From Oscheius tipulae (taxonomy: Eukaryota; Nematoda; Chromadorea; Rhabditida; Rhabditidae): 64,000 nucleotides of DNA. The translations under genes were made by a program, and so were the position numbers. Below, piece after piece: positions 27,630 through 48,006 of this stretch. How positions within the stretch are numbered: the stretch's first letter is position 1; each line of letters starts with the position of its first letter. Under the pieces are notes generated by a model. The model was not told where the DNA came from and did no database searches. It saw nothing but the letters and a program-made list of their open reading frames with translations. The stretch covers positions 4,712,001 through 4,776,000 of the forward strand of contig JASJZH010000002.1 of the NCBI GenBank assembly GCA_037178975.1, in the 5' to 3' direction.

Positions 27630-28040
27630 ATGGTCAGCCTGGCTCTCCCGCTCCTCTTCGCCATAGCAGCTACTGTTTCCAGCACTGGCACTGCCCCTGC
27701 TATGTCTCTGCCGCTTCCACAAGTCTTCGCTAATGGCAACACAGAATTCTACAACAACATGCAAGCCATCCAGACCATGCTCCAGGGACTCGATCTCACC
27801 TCGATCGCCTACAAGACCCATGTCAAGATCGGAACGCCGACGCAGATCAAGGGCAGAGGAGCCTGGAATGCGCAATTACACGGAGATGAAGAGACTATGA
27901 GACAGAAGGCCAAGATGAAGGAGATGAAAGAAGACGCCATCGTTCGGATGCAGAAGCATAAAGGAACAAAGAAGATCATGAAGAGGGATCTGGGCGACAA
28001 GATGATCGTCTTCCTCGTTGACGACGTTATTGAGAATTAA
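27630..28040 (+). CDS. Small secreted basic protein, paralogue B
   Basis: Single open frame with a signal peptide, MVSLALPLLFAIAATVSSTG, then SLPLPQVFANGNTEFYNNMQ, LQGLDLTSIAYKTHVKIGTP, QIKGRGAWNAQLHGDEE and a Lys-rich region, ending DLGDKMIVFLVDDVIEN. About 136 residues. I recognise no domain; the only relative I can see is paralogue A, on the opposite strand 450 nt away. AATAAAG follows the stop. I start at the ATG at 27630 because the signal peptide begins there; upstream GTG-led codons in the same frame look non-coding. Confidence 0.7.
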   Translation: MVSLALPLLFAIAATVSSTGTAPAMSLPLPQVFANGNTEFYNNMQAIQTMLQGLDLTSIAYKTHVKIGTPTQIKGRGAWNAQLHGDEETMRQKAKMKEMKEDAIVRMQKHKGTKKIMKRDLGDKMIVFLVDDVIEN

Positions 28041-28078
28041 ACGAGAATAAAGCTTTTAGCCGGCTGGTTTTCTTCTTA

Positions 28079-29063
28079 TTAGAATTTGGGTTTGTAAGAC
28101 TCGTAGTAGGGTAGGATGTACTTGATGTTGACAAAAGCAGTTGAGCCGCCTGTTCTCTCCAGCTCGTTCAGAGCTCTTTCCATCTGGATGTCCAGGTGAC
28201 TGGAGCCACGCCAAGTCTTCTCTACTTTCCCTGAATGTCCTGCTTGTTCAGGGCGGAGATAGAAAATTACTTAGAGGAGGAAGAAGCTGTCGATAGAAGG
28301 GAACCAAGGACGGACCGACCATTCTGCTGACTCTGGACATAAACTTCAAACCCGTCAACTTCTTTGACACATCCATGGAGGCGAGCATTGATCGAACACC
28401 TCGGACCTGGAAATAGAACACATCCAGACATTTCAACTCTAGACTTACCAGATGAGGCAGACTATCCAGAACAGGTTCAGGTCCTGTGACAGCGTCCAGA
28501 AGATCACTGATCCCCCATTCGGATACGTTTCGCAAAGGCTGCTGAAGAGTCCCTAAGCCCAAAGAGAACATTTCCAGGTAGTACGAGAGTTCATTGATGG
28601 AGAGTTGTCGAAGAGGACGTAGCCATCGAAGCGATCGTGGAGGTTCCCCGGATCCTCCACTGTGTTCGAGAACGACCGACAAATCTCCACGACCATAAAG
28701 GACAGCAAACCGCTTGGACTCTTCTGACTGTTTAACATGTTTTGAAGGAACAAATCAGATTATACCTGGTTTTCAGCCGATTTTGACCGTCTCATTATAT
28801 TTTTTGGCGGGAGCACTGTAACATTCTTCTGTTGACTCTGTAGAGTGAAAGCAGGAACTTGTCTCTGTACCAGTTTCGGCGGTCTCTGGAAACGGACGGC
28901 CCTCGCGTTTTCCTTGACTATGTCCCGTCCATGGTAGATGAAAGGCTTACGGGAGAGATTGACGTCCTCCAGCAGGTAATCAAGGGGACGCCTGGAAGAA
29001 GCATGATGACTGAGAGAAGATTTTTGGATAGGGCCAATGTTTGTTGATCTCCAAGCAGGAAGC
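28079..29063 (-). CDS. PACRG: Parkin co-regulated gene protein (PACRG), axonemal
   Basis: PACRG binds the inner junction of doublet microtubules in cilia. The pieces match the family: FIYHGRDIVKENARAVRFQR, FAVLYGRGDLSVVLEH, LSINELSYYLEMFSLGLGTL, VSEWGISDLLDAVTGPEPVL, SLVPFYRQLLPPLSN and GGSTAFVNIKYILPYYESYK, ending PKF. Exons are joined by short introns. The 5' end is unsettled: the first recognisable exon is open to about 29063 without an ATG in frame, and a TGA lies just upstream. A further small first exon behind an AG acceptor (tgtttgag) is likely. In nematodes only sensory neurons are ciliated, so expression there is expected. Confidence 0.85.
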
Positions 29064-29065
29064 AC

Positions 29066-29757
29066 TCAAACAATCTCTGACCTCTCTCTAGCATTGTTAT
29101 TCAAAACAACAGCCAATACCTAACAGCTCATAAAACAGCAAAGCTTCTTTTTCCTGTATGTATTTTGTTTTTCTAGGGGTCAAGTTTTGCTCAATATGCT
29201 AATAGCCGTTATCTGAAAAGAACCATCAACCAGAGTCACACAGCGAATTGAAGGAAGTACCTTTGAGAAGGCGCGAAGGATGTCCGGTCGATAGACACCT
29301 GTGGATGCCAGACATGCTAATCTCGTGTGTATCTCTCGCTTATCTGCTCACCATGGAAACCTAGCTTTCACAGTGGGACTTCTGGTCCTTAACATCTTGT
29401 TTGGATCAAAGTTAGGTGTGGAGCAACGCGAAACAAGTGAATTTCTACGATCTATGGAGAGAGCCAGTGGAGAAACTTCAATCAAAAAACTGTTCCTGCA
29501 GCCAAAAACAAACCGAGATCGTATGGGTGGTAGAGAGATTTGTCGGCATTCTCGTCGTAACAACATGTGCTGGATATACTACGCTTGGGTGGCCTTCGGG
29601 AGAGAGAGGAAACCCCGGTGATTACTCTCACGCCATTTCGGGTCTCGTTGTGGTCCTGGGAGAATGAAAACAGACTGGGATTTGCATACGATCCCGGCCG
29701 AGAAGAGTTACAATAAAACGAGGGGGCTGTCGCTGACTGTTTTCATAGTAGTGTCAC
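29066..29757. other. Mostly non-coding, one unexplained open stretch
   Basis: Two overlapping open frames of 83-106 codons lie here (for example ERFVGILVVTTCAGYTTLGW near 29540), but without splice structure or recognisable similarity. The region probably carries the PACRG and LAPTM-like promoters. Confidence 0.35.
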
Positions 29758-30596
29758 ATGCGGCGTGTCAGCGAGCGGTGTTCCCTTGTAGGTTTTCTAT
29801 TTACTCAATTATTTGAAATCCAGAAATTGGGCAGCTGTTACTTTGCCCTAGTTGTCGATGCCTGTCTGCTCTTGTTTCTTTCCCAATGGGTTTCTTCTGG
29901 ATGGGCCGAAGTCGGACTCATTCTCGACGGTTTCCTTCTCTTCTCAACGGCCGTTGCGACTGCTTCCAACACGGCAATGCTCCTTCTCCCGAATCTGCTA
30001 GCCAGAGTAAGATCTCACTAAACAAAAAAATAAAACAGCATCAATTCAGGCTCTTCTACTGACGAGTATGTTGTTTTTCTCGTGTTTTGCTCTCGATGCA
30101 CTGTTGCGGCCAAATGACCCCCTCCAGTTACTGGTAAACGAGGAGATAACAGTCGAGTCATTACCCCCAGCACTATTTTCAGCCGGAGTGTCGCAAAAAG
30201 GTGATTGAGAATCCGGAAATCGCCTTCATCTGCACCCTCTTTTGCTTTTTCGTGATGATCGAGTTCAGGTAGACGACTGACTTATAATCTTAACCGTCTC
30301 TCTTTTTCAGACTCTTTGTCCAAGTCTGGCGCAATCTTCAGCAGAACTCGACCACCGAAGAAGCAGGTTCGACGGCGGAAAAGGTTGGTCTGAATAGTGT
30401 ATCTCTTGACTTTTGTTTTTTGCTGCTATTTGAAAGTACATTCATTCGAAACTTTACATTTTAGCCGCCACCCCCTTATTCTGTCTGCCAAGAGAACGAT
30501 GCTCTTCCTAGCTATGAAGACGCCTCGAGGAGGCTCTCCGTACAAGTTCATCGGCCGCCAGAAGTAAAACTACCTCGGCATGCCTCGCCCGTCTGA
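29758..30596 (+). CDS. LAPTM-like four-helix membrane protein with PY motifs
   Basis: Exon 1 (MRRVSERCSL, 29758-29787) is joined by a short intron to KLGSCYFALVVDACLLLFLS. Three further hydrophobic segments follow: VGLILDGFLLFSTAVATASN, ALLLTSMLFFSCFALDALLR and AFICTLFCFFVMIEFRLFVQ. A cytosolic tail has two proline-tyrosine motifs, PPPYSVC and LPSYEDA, which recruit WW domains of NEDD4-type ubiquitin ligases. Topology and tail resemble lysosomal LAPTM4/5 proteins, but I see no decisive signature. The next plus-strand gene is a paralogue with the same exon 1/2 boundary. The protein ends PRHASPV. Confidence 0.6.
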
Positions 30597-31199
30597 GACA
30601 AGAATCTCTCCAGATTTGCATTTTGTACATATGTGGGACAGATAAATGTGCATAATTTTCTGTTGCGAGCGAACACGTGATATGACCGGGAAGTGCAGCA
30701 GAGAAATCGGGGAATCCTAGCAGAGTGATTGCGCTTTGTTGGCAGGATGACCTTGAACAAGCTGGTCAATTCGAATTGTTTCTGGCGTCACATGGGAGAG
30801 AAACAAAAATATCAACAGTCTGAAGACTGAGACAAGAATAGAGTAAAGAGTGTTCTGAGAGGTGCATCCAGACAAAAACAGAACTTTTTTTGCCCAAATC
30901 AACTGGGTGTGGTCGATTCAAAGAAAAGTCTTGCATACAGTTGGAGCAGTCAATATGAGCTGAAAAAGAAACGTTACTAGAGTGTCGAAGAAAGAATTCG
31001 CCTTTGAGGCACCCTAACAACGGGAATCCAAGTCTCTCCAGACTCTTCTCTCGGTCAGCAACCACGGAACTCGTTGAAACAAAGTTGTTGTTCATTTCCC
31101 TGCTCCCGACAGCCATGTCAAAAAAACAAAATTAGCATTGCGACATCTATTTGCGAGGTTCGTAGTATAAAGTAGCAGCGAGTGTCTCCCCTATCAACC
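30597..31199. other. Spacer between the two LAPTM-like genes
   Basis: About 600 nt. A minus-strand open frame (30766-31116, 116 codons) contains no recognisable feature, so I do not call it. Confidence 0.4.
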
Positions 31200-32057
31200 A
31201 TGCCTCTACACAATTTCAAAGCCTTGAAAGATAGGCAACATTTTCTGGTAATGTTCTTGTATTTGTCAATCTTTTTTTTTTTTTTTAGAAATGTGCATAT
31301 TTCTATGCGGCCCTGTGCCTCGATAGTTGTATCTTATTGTGCTTTGATCAAATGGCTCATCACTGGCGATGGATAGTCGGCTTCGTAGTTCTCGACGTCT
31401 TGGTTCTACTGCTAGCGGCAGTAAGCACAGTAGTCGAGAAGAGACGACTCCTCATCCCGGCTATAGCTACTAGGGTATGTTCTGAAGTATTGTACTAAAT
31501 TTCGAGCAGATCCTTCTCATAACTTTCATGCTTCTCTTTACACTCTTCTCTCTCAATGCTGTTTACGGACCAAAGGATCCTCTTCATTACTTGGTGAGTC
31601 TGGACGAGGAATAGAAATAGTTCGAGGAGACTGTAGTCTCTGGGGCCAGGTCATTAAGTTGTACATTGCTTTTTCATTAAAAGAGTACGCTCTTTCAATA
31701 CGTAGCACTTTCAGGAAGAGTACAGAAAAGAGATCGCAGACCACCCAATCTACATTTTTATCGGTGCTCTCTTCTCATCGATACTTATCGCCGAGATTGT
31801 GTAAGACACTGACAGAAACTATTTCTTATAAAGTTTATTGCAGACTGTTCCTCCACCACTGGAAGTCTATCACGAATCGAAAGAGTAACGACCAGAACTT
31901 TATGGTTCATCGTTATGCGGCCAAGGCTCTTCCTACCTACTTTATCAACTTGGATGAAGGCTGCTTCTCCTACGAGAAGAACCTCCGCCCTGAGAATGAG
32001 ATCTACCGAAAACAGACCTTGACAAATTCTCATGGAGCGCCGGTCTTTGTCTACTAA
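31200..32057 (+). CDS. LAPTM-like four-helix membrane protein, paralogue
   Basis: MPLHNFKALKDRQHFL is followed, at the same intron position as in the preceding gene, by KCAYFYAALCLDSCILLCFD. Helices VGFVVLDVLVLLLAAVSTVV, ILLITFMLLFTLFSLNAVYG and IYIFIGALFSSILIAEIVLF come next. Aligned with the upstream copy, positions such as D(A/S)C.LL, PNDPL/PKDPLHYL and the last helix agree. The tail differs: it has no PPxY and ends RKQTLTNSHGAPVFVY. A tandem duplication with a diverged tail is the simplest reading. AATAAA overlaps the stop codon. Confidence 0.65.
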
Positions 32058-32167
32058 TAAACGTTGTTCCATGTTCGTACAGCGCAGCCAATTCAACTAT
32101 TTTCGCAGATGTGTCATCTGCCGAATCACGACAGTCTTCTGAAATATTCGCCGGCTACATTTGCAGT

Positions 32168-33658
32168 ATGATCGACCCTCCTCGTTGTGGTTTGTTCTGT
32201 CTTTCTTGGTCCTTTTCATTTTTATAGTCTTCGGAGACGAATGTCCTCAGAAACGACTGGTCGAGAGAAAAGTAGTGGAGACTCTGGACAAGTATCGAAA
32301 GGAAACCGTTGAGACCTACGATCTGTGTGATGGGACTCTTTTAAAGAAGACGACTGTCATTGAAGGAGACTCTTTGAATGAAAGACCCTGGGACCATGGT
32401 TTCAGCACAGAGGTTGCTTTCTTTATTATGAAAGTAGTTACTCTATCAGAAAATGCGAACAGGTGGCCAGAGTCCGAGATGTTCAATTCATATGGTCACT
32501 CCTTGTCATTCTTGCTGTCGATCTTCGGACTCATCACCTAGTTCTGTCGAGTCAGAAATCGTGCAGCCAGTAGCGCCGAAGTCGATTCTAAGACCACCGT
32601 CTGTACTGAAGGAGCCACGTGGAGAACCACTGCCGATCGAGGTAAATTTCATGAAAGAAACGTAGAGAGAGACTCTTTACAGAAGCTTCAAGTACTGATA
32701 TACTCTAAAGAACTGGAATGTCGCGAGCTTCCATCCAAGTAAGCATCTTACCATTACCGTCTTGTCACGACATTCAGACCTCCGCATTTTCCGACCTGTC
32801 CCTATCGTCAACCCAGACCTCCATCCAACGCCAGTCATATCTCCGAGAACACTGTCTATAACACTACCCCATTCGACCATAAAAACAGTTTGTCAGAGCC
32901 TCCTGTTCCTCGTCCTCGTCGCTCAACTCCGACTCTTGTTGATGAACGAAGTATTCTGAAAAATACCGAGAAGAGACTGTCGAGACAACCTAGTAGAGCA
33001 TCATCTAGGGTATGAACTGACAGTTTGTCGTAATTCTGCTTGCAGTTGGATGAGAGAAGTGCGGATTTCAAGGAGATCATTGATACCCGTGTCGAGAGTC
33101 GTCAAAGTGCATGGAGCTCGTATCGTAAACCTGAACAGGTGGGTCAAGAGTCTTTGAAACAAGATGTACCTTTTAGGAAACCGGAATCCTTCAAGGATCG
33201 ACATCTCCTCCTGAAAATATTGCTCCTCGCGACTCTCCAAGAGTCTTTGCTCCTATCCGAACAGAGAACATCTTGAGCTATCCTCTGGAGCCACCTCCAT
33301 CTCCTTGTCCAATGGAAACCCCCATAGTTAGGAGCAGTAGTCGGGTATGACACGGTCGTTTCCAAACAAAAATTTACAGTTCGAAGAGAACACACGGCAC
33401 TACCTCGAGTCGAGTAGCGAAAGACGCAGAGAGGAATCTCCTCAACCGCTAGGGGATATTCCAAGAGGAAGAAGCTATGTGATCCCGGTTAGAAGAAGAG
33501 AGTATATAAGGATCCCTTACGACGAGAGGACTGAGTGTGAGATGAACTTAAAAGATTCTAAAATCCAGAGATCCCTCATCCAGGAGGAACTCATAACCAA
33601 GGAGACTTTCGAACGAGTCACAACCTCCCGCAAAATGTATCCAAACACCCTTGTCTAA
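32168..33658 (+). CDS. Pro/Arg-rich cytosolic protein of unknown function
   Basis: The exons join in phase throughout. MIDPPR (32168) meets FFGDECPQKRLVERKVVETL across a 45-nt intron. Then come KYRKETVETYDLCDGTLLKK, VARVRDVQFI, SVESEIVQPVAPKSILRPPS, KLQVLIYSKELECRELPS, RLSRQPSRASSRLDERSADF, ENIAPRDSPRVFAPIRTENI and GDIPRGRSYVIPVRRREYIR. The C-terminal part is IQRSLIQEELITKETFERVT, ending SRKMYPNTLV. Hydrophobic stretches seen in single frames (LWFVLSFLVLFIFIVFG and LLVILAVD) fall inside the best introns, so the protein has no membrane segment. I recognise no family; the basic, proline-rich, coil-poor composition suggests a scaffold. Confidence 0.65.
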
Positions 33659-34574
33659 TCGTGCAATTCCGTAATAAATATGTTTTTAGTTGTTCCAGCG
33701 AAAGAGCCTACAGTCATTGTATTATTGTGCTGTCTATGTGAATGTCAAGTGGTGTGGGTCAAGTTGTGACATAGACATAATCAGTCAGGCAACGGAAACC
33801 ATACGGGCTATAGCTGCAACTACAGTAGTGAAATAGAAACACTGTGGAATTCGGTTCATTGCTCGATGTTCTGACGTTGCCTTAGCTTGCCCCCACCACC
33901 CATGGTCTTTCGCAATAACCAGACTCGTTCCCACTGTTCTACAGCAAAACATCTACCCATAGCTATGTTCATTCGACTGCCCAGCCTCTTTCCTCTATTT
34001 TCCACTTTTATTTTTGAGAATGGCATTGATTTTAGATTGGGCAATCTGAAGTAGAACAGTTTTCTTTCAAGGAATGCCCACGGTACGTGACCCTTTCAAA
34101 GGCACGCCATGTTTCAACTACACGTCACGCTCAAAATTATTTTTTTCTACTCTTCTTTTTTCTACTAGTATTTTTATAATCTTGGCTAGTGGTGGTTAAT
34201 GTAAGATGTCTTAGTAAAATTACTCTAACAGTATTGTAACGGCGACTGGTCATGTGAGAGGACGCTTTTGGCAGATCACATGCAGACTACTTTTTATGGG
34301 CTGCTTTTTCCAAAAGAGACCCGTAGAATTGGGCATCAATATTCCAGATCCTTATTTTTTTAAACACTAATTGTTTCACTACGTTTCGGAAACTCTATTG
34401 TTGCCAATCAACTGTTCAGAGAGATACTTATTCTGAACAAACTCGAAGTTATTGTTCCTGTTCCAAGCAATCAATCTTTCGAACCTCAATATATTCTCTT
34501 TTTAGAAACAAAAAAGGCTTTTTCAGAATTGCTTCGCTATATTTCCTGGTCGCATGTTATGCGCCAGCTCACGA
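33659..34574. other. Intergenic region upstream of IRE1, nothing recognised
   Basis: About 900 nt, AT-rich, with no coding frame or repeat that I can support. Confidence 0.5.
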
Positions 34575-44374
<9,800 letters not shown>

Positions 44375-44674
44375 TCTTTTGTACATAAGGGTCATATTGA
44401 CCGTATGGGTTTTCTAATTGGGATAACAGTTTGTTTGTGCCTTGTAGTAGAGTCTCCTACACAACCCAAAGTCAGCGCCTACTTTCGTTGATCTCTCTCC
44501 TTGTTCTGTTAACAGTCATCTTGGCATTTATGAATCGAACTGTATTATTTCCGGTTTTTAATAAACACATTCCAAATCACTGTAGTTGTCTCGGCTGTCC
44601 TAGGGCCAGAGATGACGGGGGAGGAAGCCCGAATTCCGAGCTGAAATTGTGTTTCTGTTGTCAAAAAGAGAAAT

Positions 44675-45752
44675 TTACTGGAAACCAACAGACGGAGGGT
44701 TAACAAAACCAATAGATGAGGGCACAGCAGACGGCGGAGCCACAGAAAAGGTGTTAGTACTGGTGAGATCAGCCAAAAAAGGATTGGTCGGAGCCAAGAC
44801 CGAAGGCGGTGGAGCAGGCCATGCGATTGGGCTGTCGATCGAGGGCTGGGAGACAAGAGAGGCCGAGGTCGCCTGGGGAAGATGAGATGGCGGAAGAATA
44901 GTGGAAGGAGCCAGACCGGGAAGTGGAATTCCTCCTGAAAGGCTTGTTGAACACGGCAAACCAAGCCAAAAAGTACAAAAATTCGGACTTACTGGGAGTT
45001 GATGTCTGATTGCTCTGTGGATAGCTGACTGGAGCTGGAGGCACCTGAACAGATTCTATTTGCCTCGAACTGTCTAGAATATACATTAGAAGGTTGAGAA
45101 GAGAAATCAATTAACAGGTCTTGGGGTGGTTGTTCCCTCACAGCGAAATCGTAGCTGGGAGGTTGGTAAGGTGGAACTTGTGCCTGGTAGGAACTAGCGG
45201 AACTCGACCCAGACAGAGCATTCTGATAGGAACTGGTGGAACCAGTCATAACATCTGGATTCATCCCAGATGAACTAGCAGAGAACTCTCCAGACTCGGT
45301 CAGTCGTCTGGCATACTCCTCGTCTATGAGCTCCTGACGTATTTTTTCCTCAGCCTTGCGACTCTCTTCCGCGTTCCATTCGGCAGCTAGTCTCTGGGCT
45401 ATCTGCTCGTCTGTCTCTTCACTGAATGATTTCATATTCAAAGTACTGGGTCAGAGCGAGAAAAATAAGGAGAAGTAACCCACATTTGGCGGAAAGCCTG
45501 TCTCCGCATGGCCCGGGCCGTTTCGTCCTCAGTTTGTTGTACAACTTTCGAATGTTTTGTATCGTTCCCAACAGTCCGTCTTTCGGAACGATTCTGATCA
45601 TAGTGACTAGGCAAAACTGTTATCTTGAACAGAAATTTGGCTTACTGTCCGAACTCCTCGTCTTGCAGCCTCAAGGCCATGTTGAAATCTTCCATTTCTC
45701 GTAGCTGACTTCTTACAGCCGAAGGGTTTGGCTTTGAGTCGTCGATAACCAT
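44675..45752 (-). CDS. Ubiquitin-binding endocytic adaptor-like protein
   Basis: Starts MVIDDSKPNPSAVRSQLREM. Three segments resemble ubiquitin-interacting helices of the MIU type: FNMALRLQDEEFGQ, DEQIAQRLAAEWNAEE and DEEYARRLTESGE. The order, with LQDEE followed by charged repeats, recalls CCDC50. The C-terminal half is Ser/Pro/Gln-rich with VPPYQPPSYDF (PY-like), DLLIDF (clathrin-box-like), TNPFLADL (NPF, an EH-domain ligand) and SHLPQATSASLVSQPS, ending NPPSVGFQ. Together these suggest an adaptor linking ubiquitylated cargo to clathrin and EH proteins; this is inferred from short motifs only. Four to five exons. The in-frame leader before the ATG at 45752 includes hydrophobic codons but looks non-coding. 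Confidence 0.65.
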
Positions 45753-46735
45753 TTTTAGCTGAAGTTGAACCTTTTGAACGCAAAGTATAGCAGAGAGAAG
45801 GAAAGATATGATGTTTTGAACAAATAGTGACGGGTCAAAGCTTTTGTTAGCATCACGAGTCTGAGTCATATAAATCGATTAGACACTTATCAGACAGCTG
45901 GCTGGTGGGTGTTGGAAAGAGACGAAGAACGGTCACAAATGACCAGATTTTACGAGAGAAAAGAGGGAAGGAGGGTGCAAATATTATGGGTCGACGGGTT
46001 TAAAGTAAACGCGATATCCGCGATGATCACATGGCAATTGAGGACACACGGGGCGGACGGATTGTTTGTTCACCCAGACGATTCACTCTCACGCCATTTA
46101 ACTATGACTCAAATTGGGACAATTATGAAATCATAGTACTGGAAATAAGAAACTTCCAGTTATCTTCAAAAGCCAGTAGTCTGCGAGTAGAAGTGAGCCT
46201 GTTATCAATTCCAAGGCAAGACTAAAAGGCTGCGAAATATCAGCCGTCGGCAGCTGGTCTTCTACTCGAGCTCTCTAATTGTTTCTGCATCTGAGAACAA
46301 ACAAAGCAAACTTCTTGCCAAAAACATAAAATCGACAAACAATTACTGTTTTATCAAAACTTGTCAATTAGAAGGCAAGCAATTAAAGACAGTATTCTAT
46401 TATCGTTTTACCGATGCGTCGACGAGTAGGCAATAGAAGACAGAAGTCGGCCGTAGCTCTTGCTCCGCTAGGATTCTCTAGACGCAAAGATGTCTCATTC
46501 CAGTTGCATAAACTTTGGCTTGGCTGGCTCAGAGGTTTGCTGAGGCACTCCAGTCGATCGCTTTGTGTTCTATAGATCCTTTTCCAGAAGCGTCTACCTG
46601 AAAACCAAAGAACAGGAAATGAGTGGTTCAGCTGATTACTAGCAAAGTTTTAGGACTCCCAGTTACCAATCTCCGCATACCTCGACACCGCCTCGGTCTC
46701 CAAAACCCAATTTGCAAACCGAGCCCGATCGGCTC
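45753..46735. other. Intergenic region, nothing recognised
   Basis: About 980 nt between the adaptor-like gene (minus) and the TTAA element. Open frames of 64-75 codons (plus strand) lack splice signals and similarity. Confidence 0.45.
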
Positions 46736-47410
46736 TTAAAGCGAGTATCCGGACTTTTTTTTCGACTATGTTTCTCTGATATGGGTCTTGTAGAAAATGC
46801 GCTGATTACGGAGGTGTACTTCTTTTTTGTTTTATCATCGATGATCACCAACATAGAAGGCCGCAAAGTTGCTACCCCAGAACAAAAGTTACCATTTGCC
46901 AAGAAGCTTTCTCGGCAGTACTTGTCAGCCTCGACAGGTCACGCGCTTTTTGGCAAGTCAAGGCTAGTTCCAGAGAAAAGAATATTTAGTCGAAGTTGTA
47001 GCTTCTGGTAACATGTCCTCCTTTATGCTCCTTTATTTCTAGACAACTACTCGGAATAGAAGTTGAATGCATCCCAATTGCTTTAGAAACGAATCTACCC
47101 TGGTTTAGGGCTTTCAGTAATCTCCCCCACAGTTGCACTTCATAGACTAGAGTTTTGTACCCAAAATATTTTCTAAAGATACTCTTATGAATTGAGGTTG
47201 TCTCGTTTTTACCTGTGGAACAGTTTCACCTTGATATGGTACTTCGAGACTAATGTTACGTCTCATTTCTGACTCAAAAAGGCTCAACCTTGCAGCTCGA
47301 AATAAGTTGCAGAAACTGAAAGCCAGTGCAATCTCAACTTGCTACGATTTGTCAAATTACCTGAATTTTAACTTTTGCGAACTAGAAAAGGGTCCGGACA
47401 CTCGCTTTAA
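46736..47410. mobile_element. TTAA-flanked inverted-repeat element (piggyBac-type MITE)
   Basis: Left end ttaa|agcgagtatccggac; reverse complement of the right end ttaa|agcgagtgtccggac, so 14 of 15 terminal bases agree, each flanked by TTAA. The body is about 667 nt. An open stretch of about 99 codons (46712-47011) includes ENALITEVYFFFVLSSMITN and the bases encoding it are shared by the copy at 27.4 kb, but no transposase motif is visible. A TTAA target duplication is the hallmark of piggyBac-type elements; assignment to that group is by inference. Non-autonomous and probably old. Confidence 0.75.
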
Positions 47411-48006
47411 CCTACAGGCTGAAGCATTCGAATCTGGGTTGCTCGGCACTACCCCTGATCCTAGTCAAGGAGTTTGAAGGAAGATAACTAAGTCAGAGCG
47501 AAAGATTCCATATTTTGGCAAAGTATAAATACCTGACTTGAATTGGAGGTGACGATGAGTAGACGTTCCATGGTGACGGGTAGCTGGCGACAGAAGAGCA
47601 TGAAGGGGACGAGCAACTATCTGGCGAGCAAATGCCTGCTTACTTTCTAATGGATAAGTTTTGACAAAACAGTAATTGTTTGTCGCTTTTATCTTTCTAG
47701 CAATAAGTTTGCTTTGTTTGTTCCGTAATTAAAGTTGCTTCAAGTTGTTTGCTTATCAGTTACCAAGTTTCGAGCTAGGTTTCTCTGGAAGTAAAAAGGG
47801 AGTACTAAACATCTTTTCATGAGGGGGTTGTTCTTTCGACTGTTCCCATTCTTTTGCTCTACTCTTCCGAGCTGAAGAGGTGCTCCCGTTTGTCGAAAAT
47901 TGGTTTACTGCTCTCGCTTGACGAGTCCATTTTGATTGGAACCTCTCTTTCGGGCGCAAGGAATTTTTAATCCCCGACCCGTTAATCCAACGGCTCGTCG
48001 TCAAAG
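47411..48006. other. Intergenic region, one weak open frame
   Basis: A minus-strand open frame (47756-48004) encodes SKWTRQARAVNQFSTNGSTS and similar low-complexity sequence. It has no recognisable domain and no ATG, so I do not call it. Confidence 0.4.

Noticed and set aside
30766-31116. Minus-strand 116-codon open frame between the LAPTM-like genes
   Set aside because: No domain, no convincing intron structure, and no similarity to neighbours.
32161-32230. Hydrophobic segment LWFVLSFLVLFIFIVFG as a signal peptide for the Pro/Arg-rich gene
   Set aside because: It lacks an ATG in frame, and a 45-nt GT..AG intron removes it while joining MIDPPR in phase.
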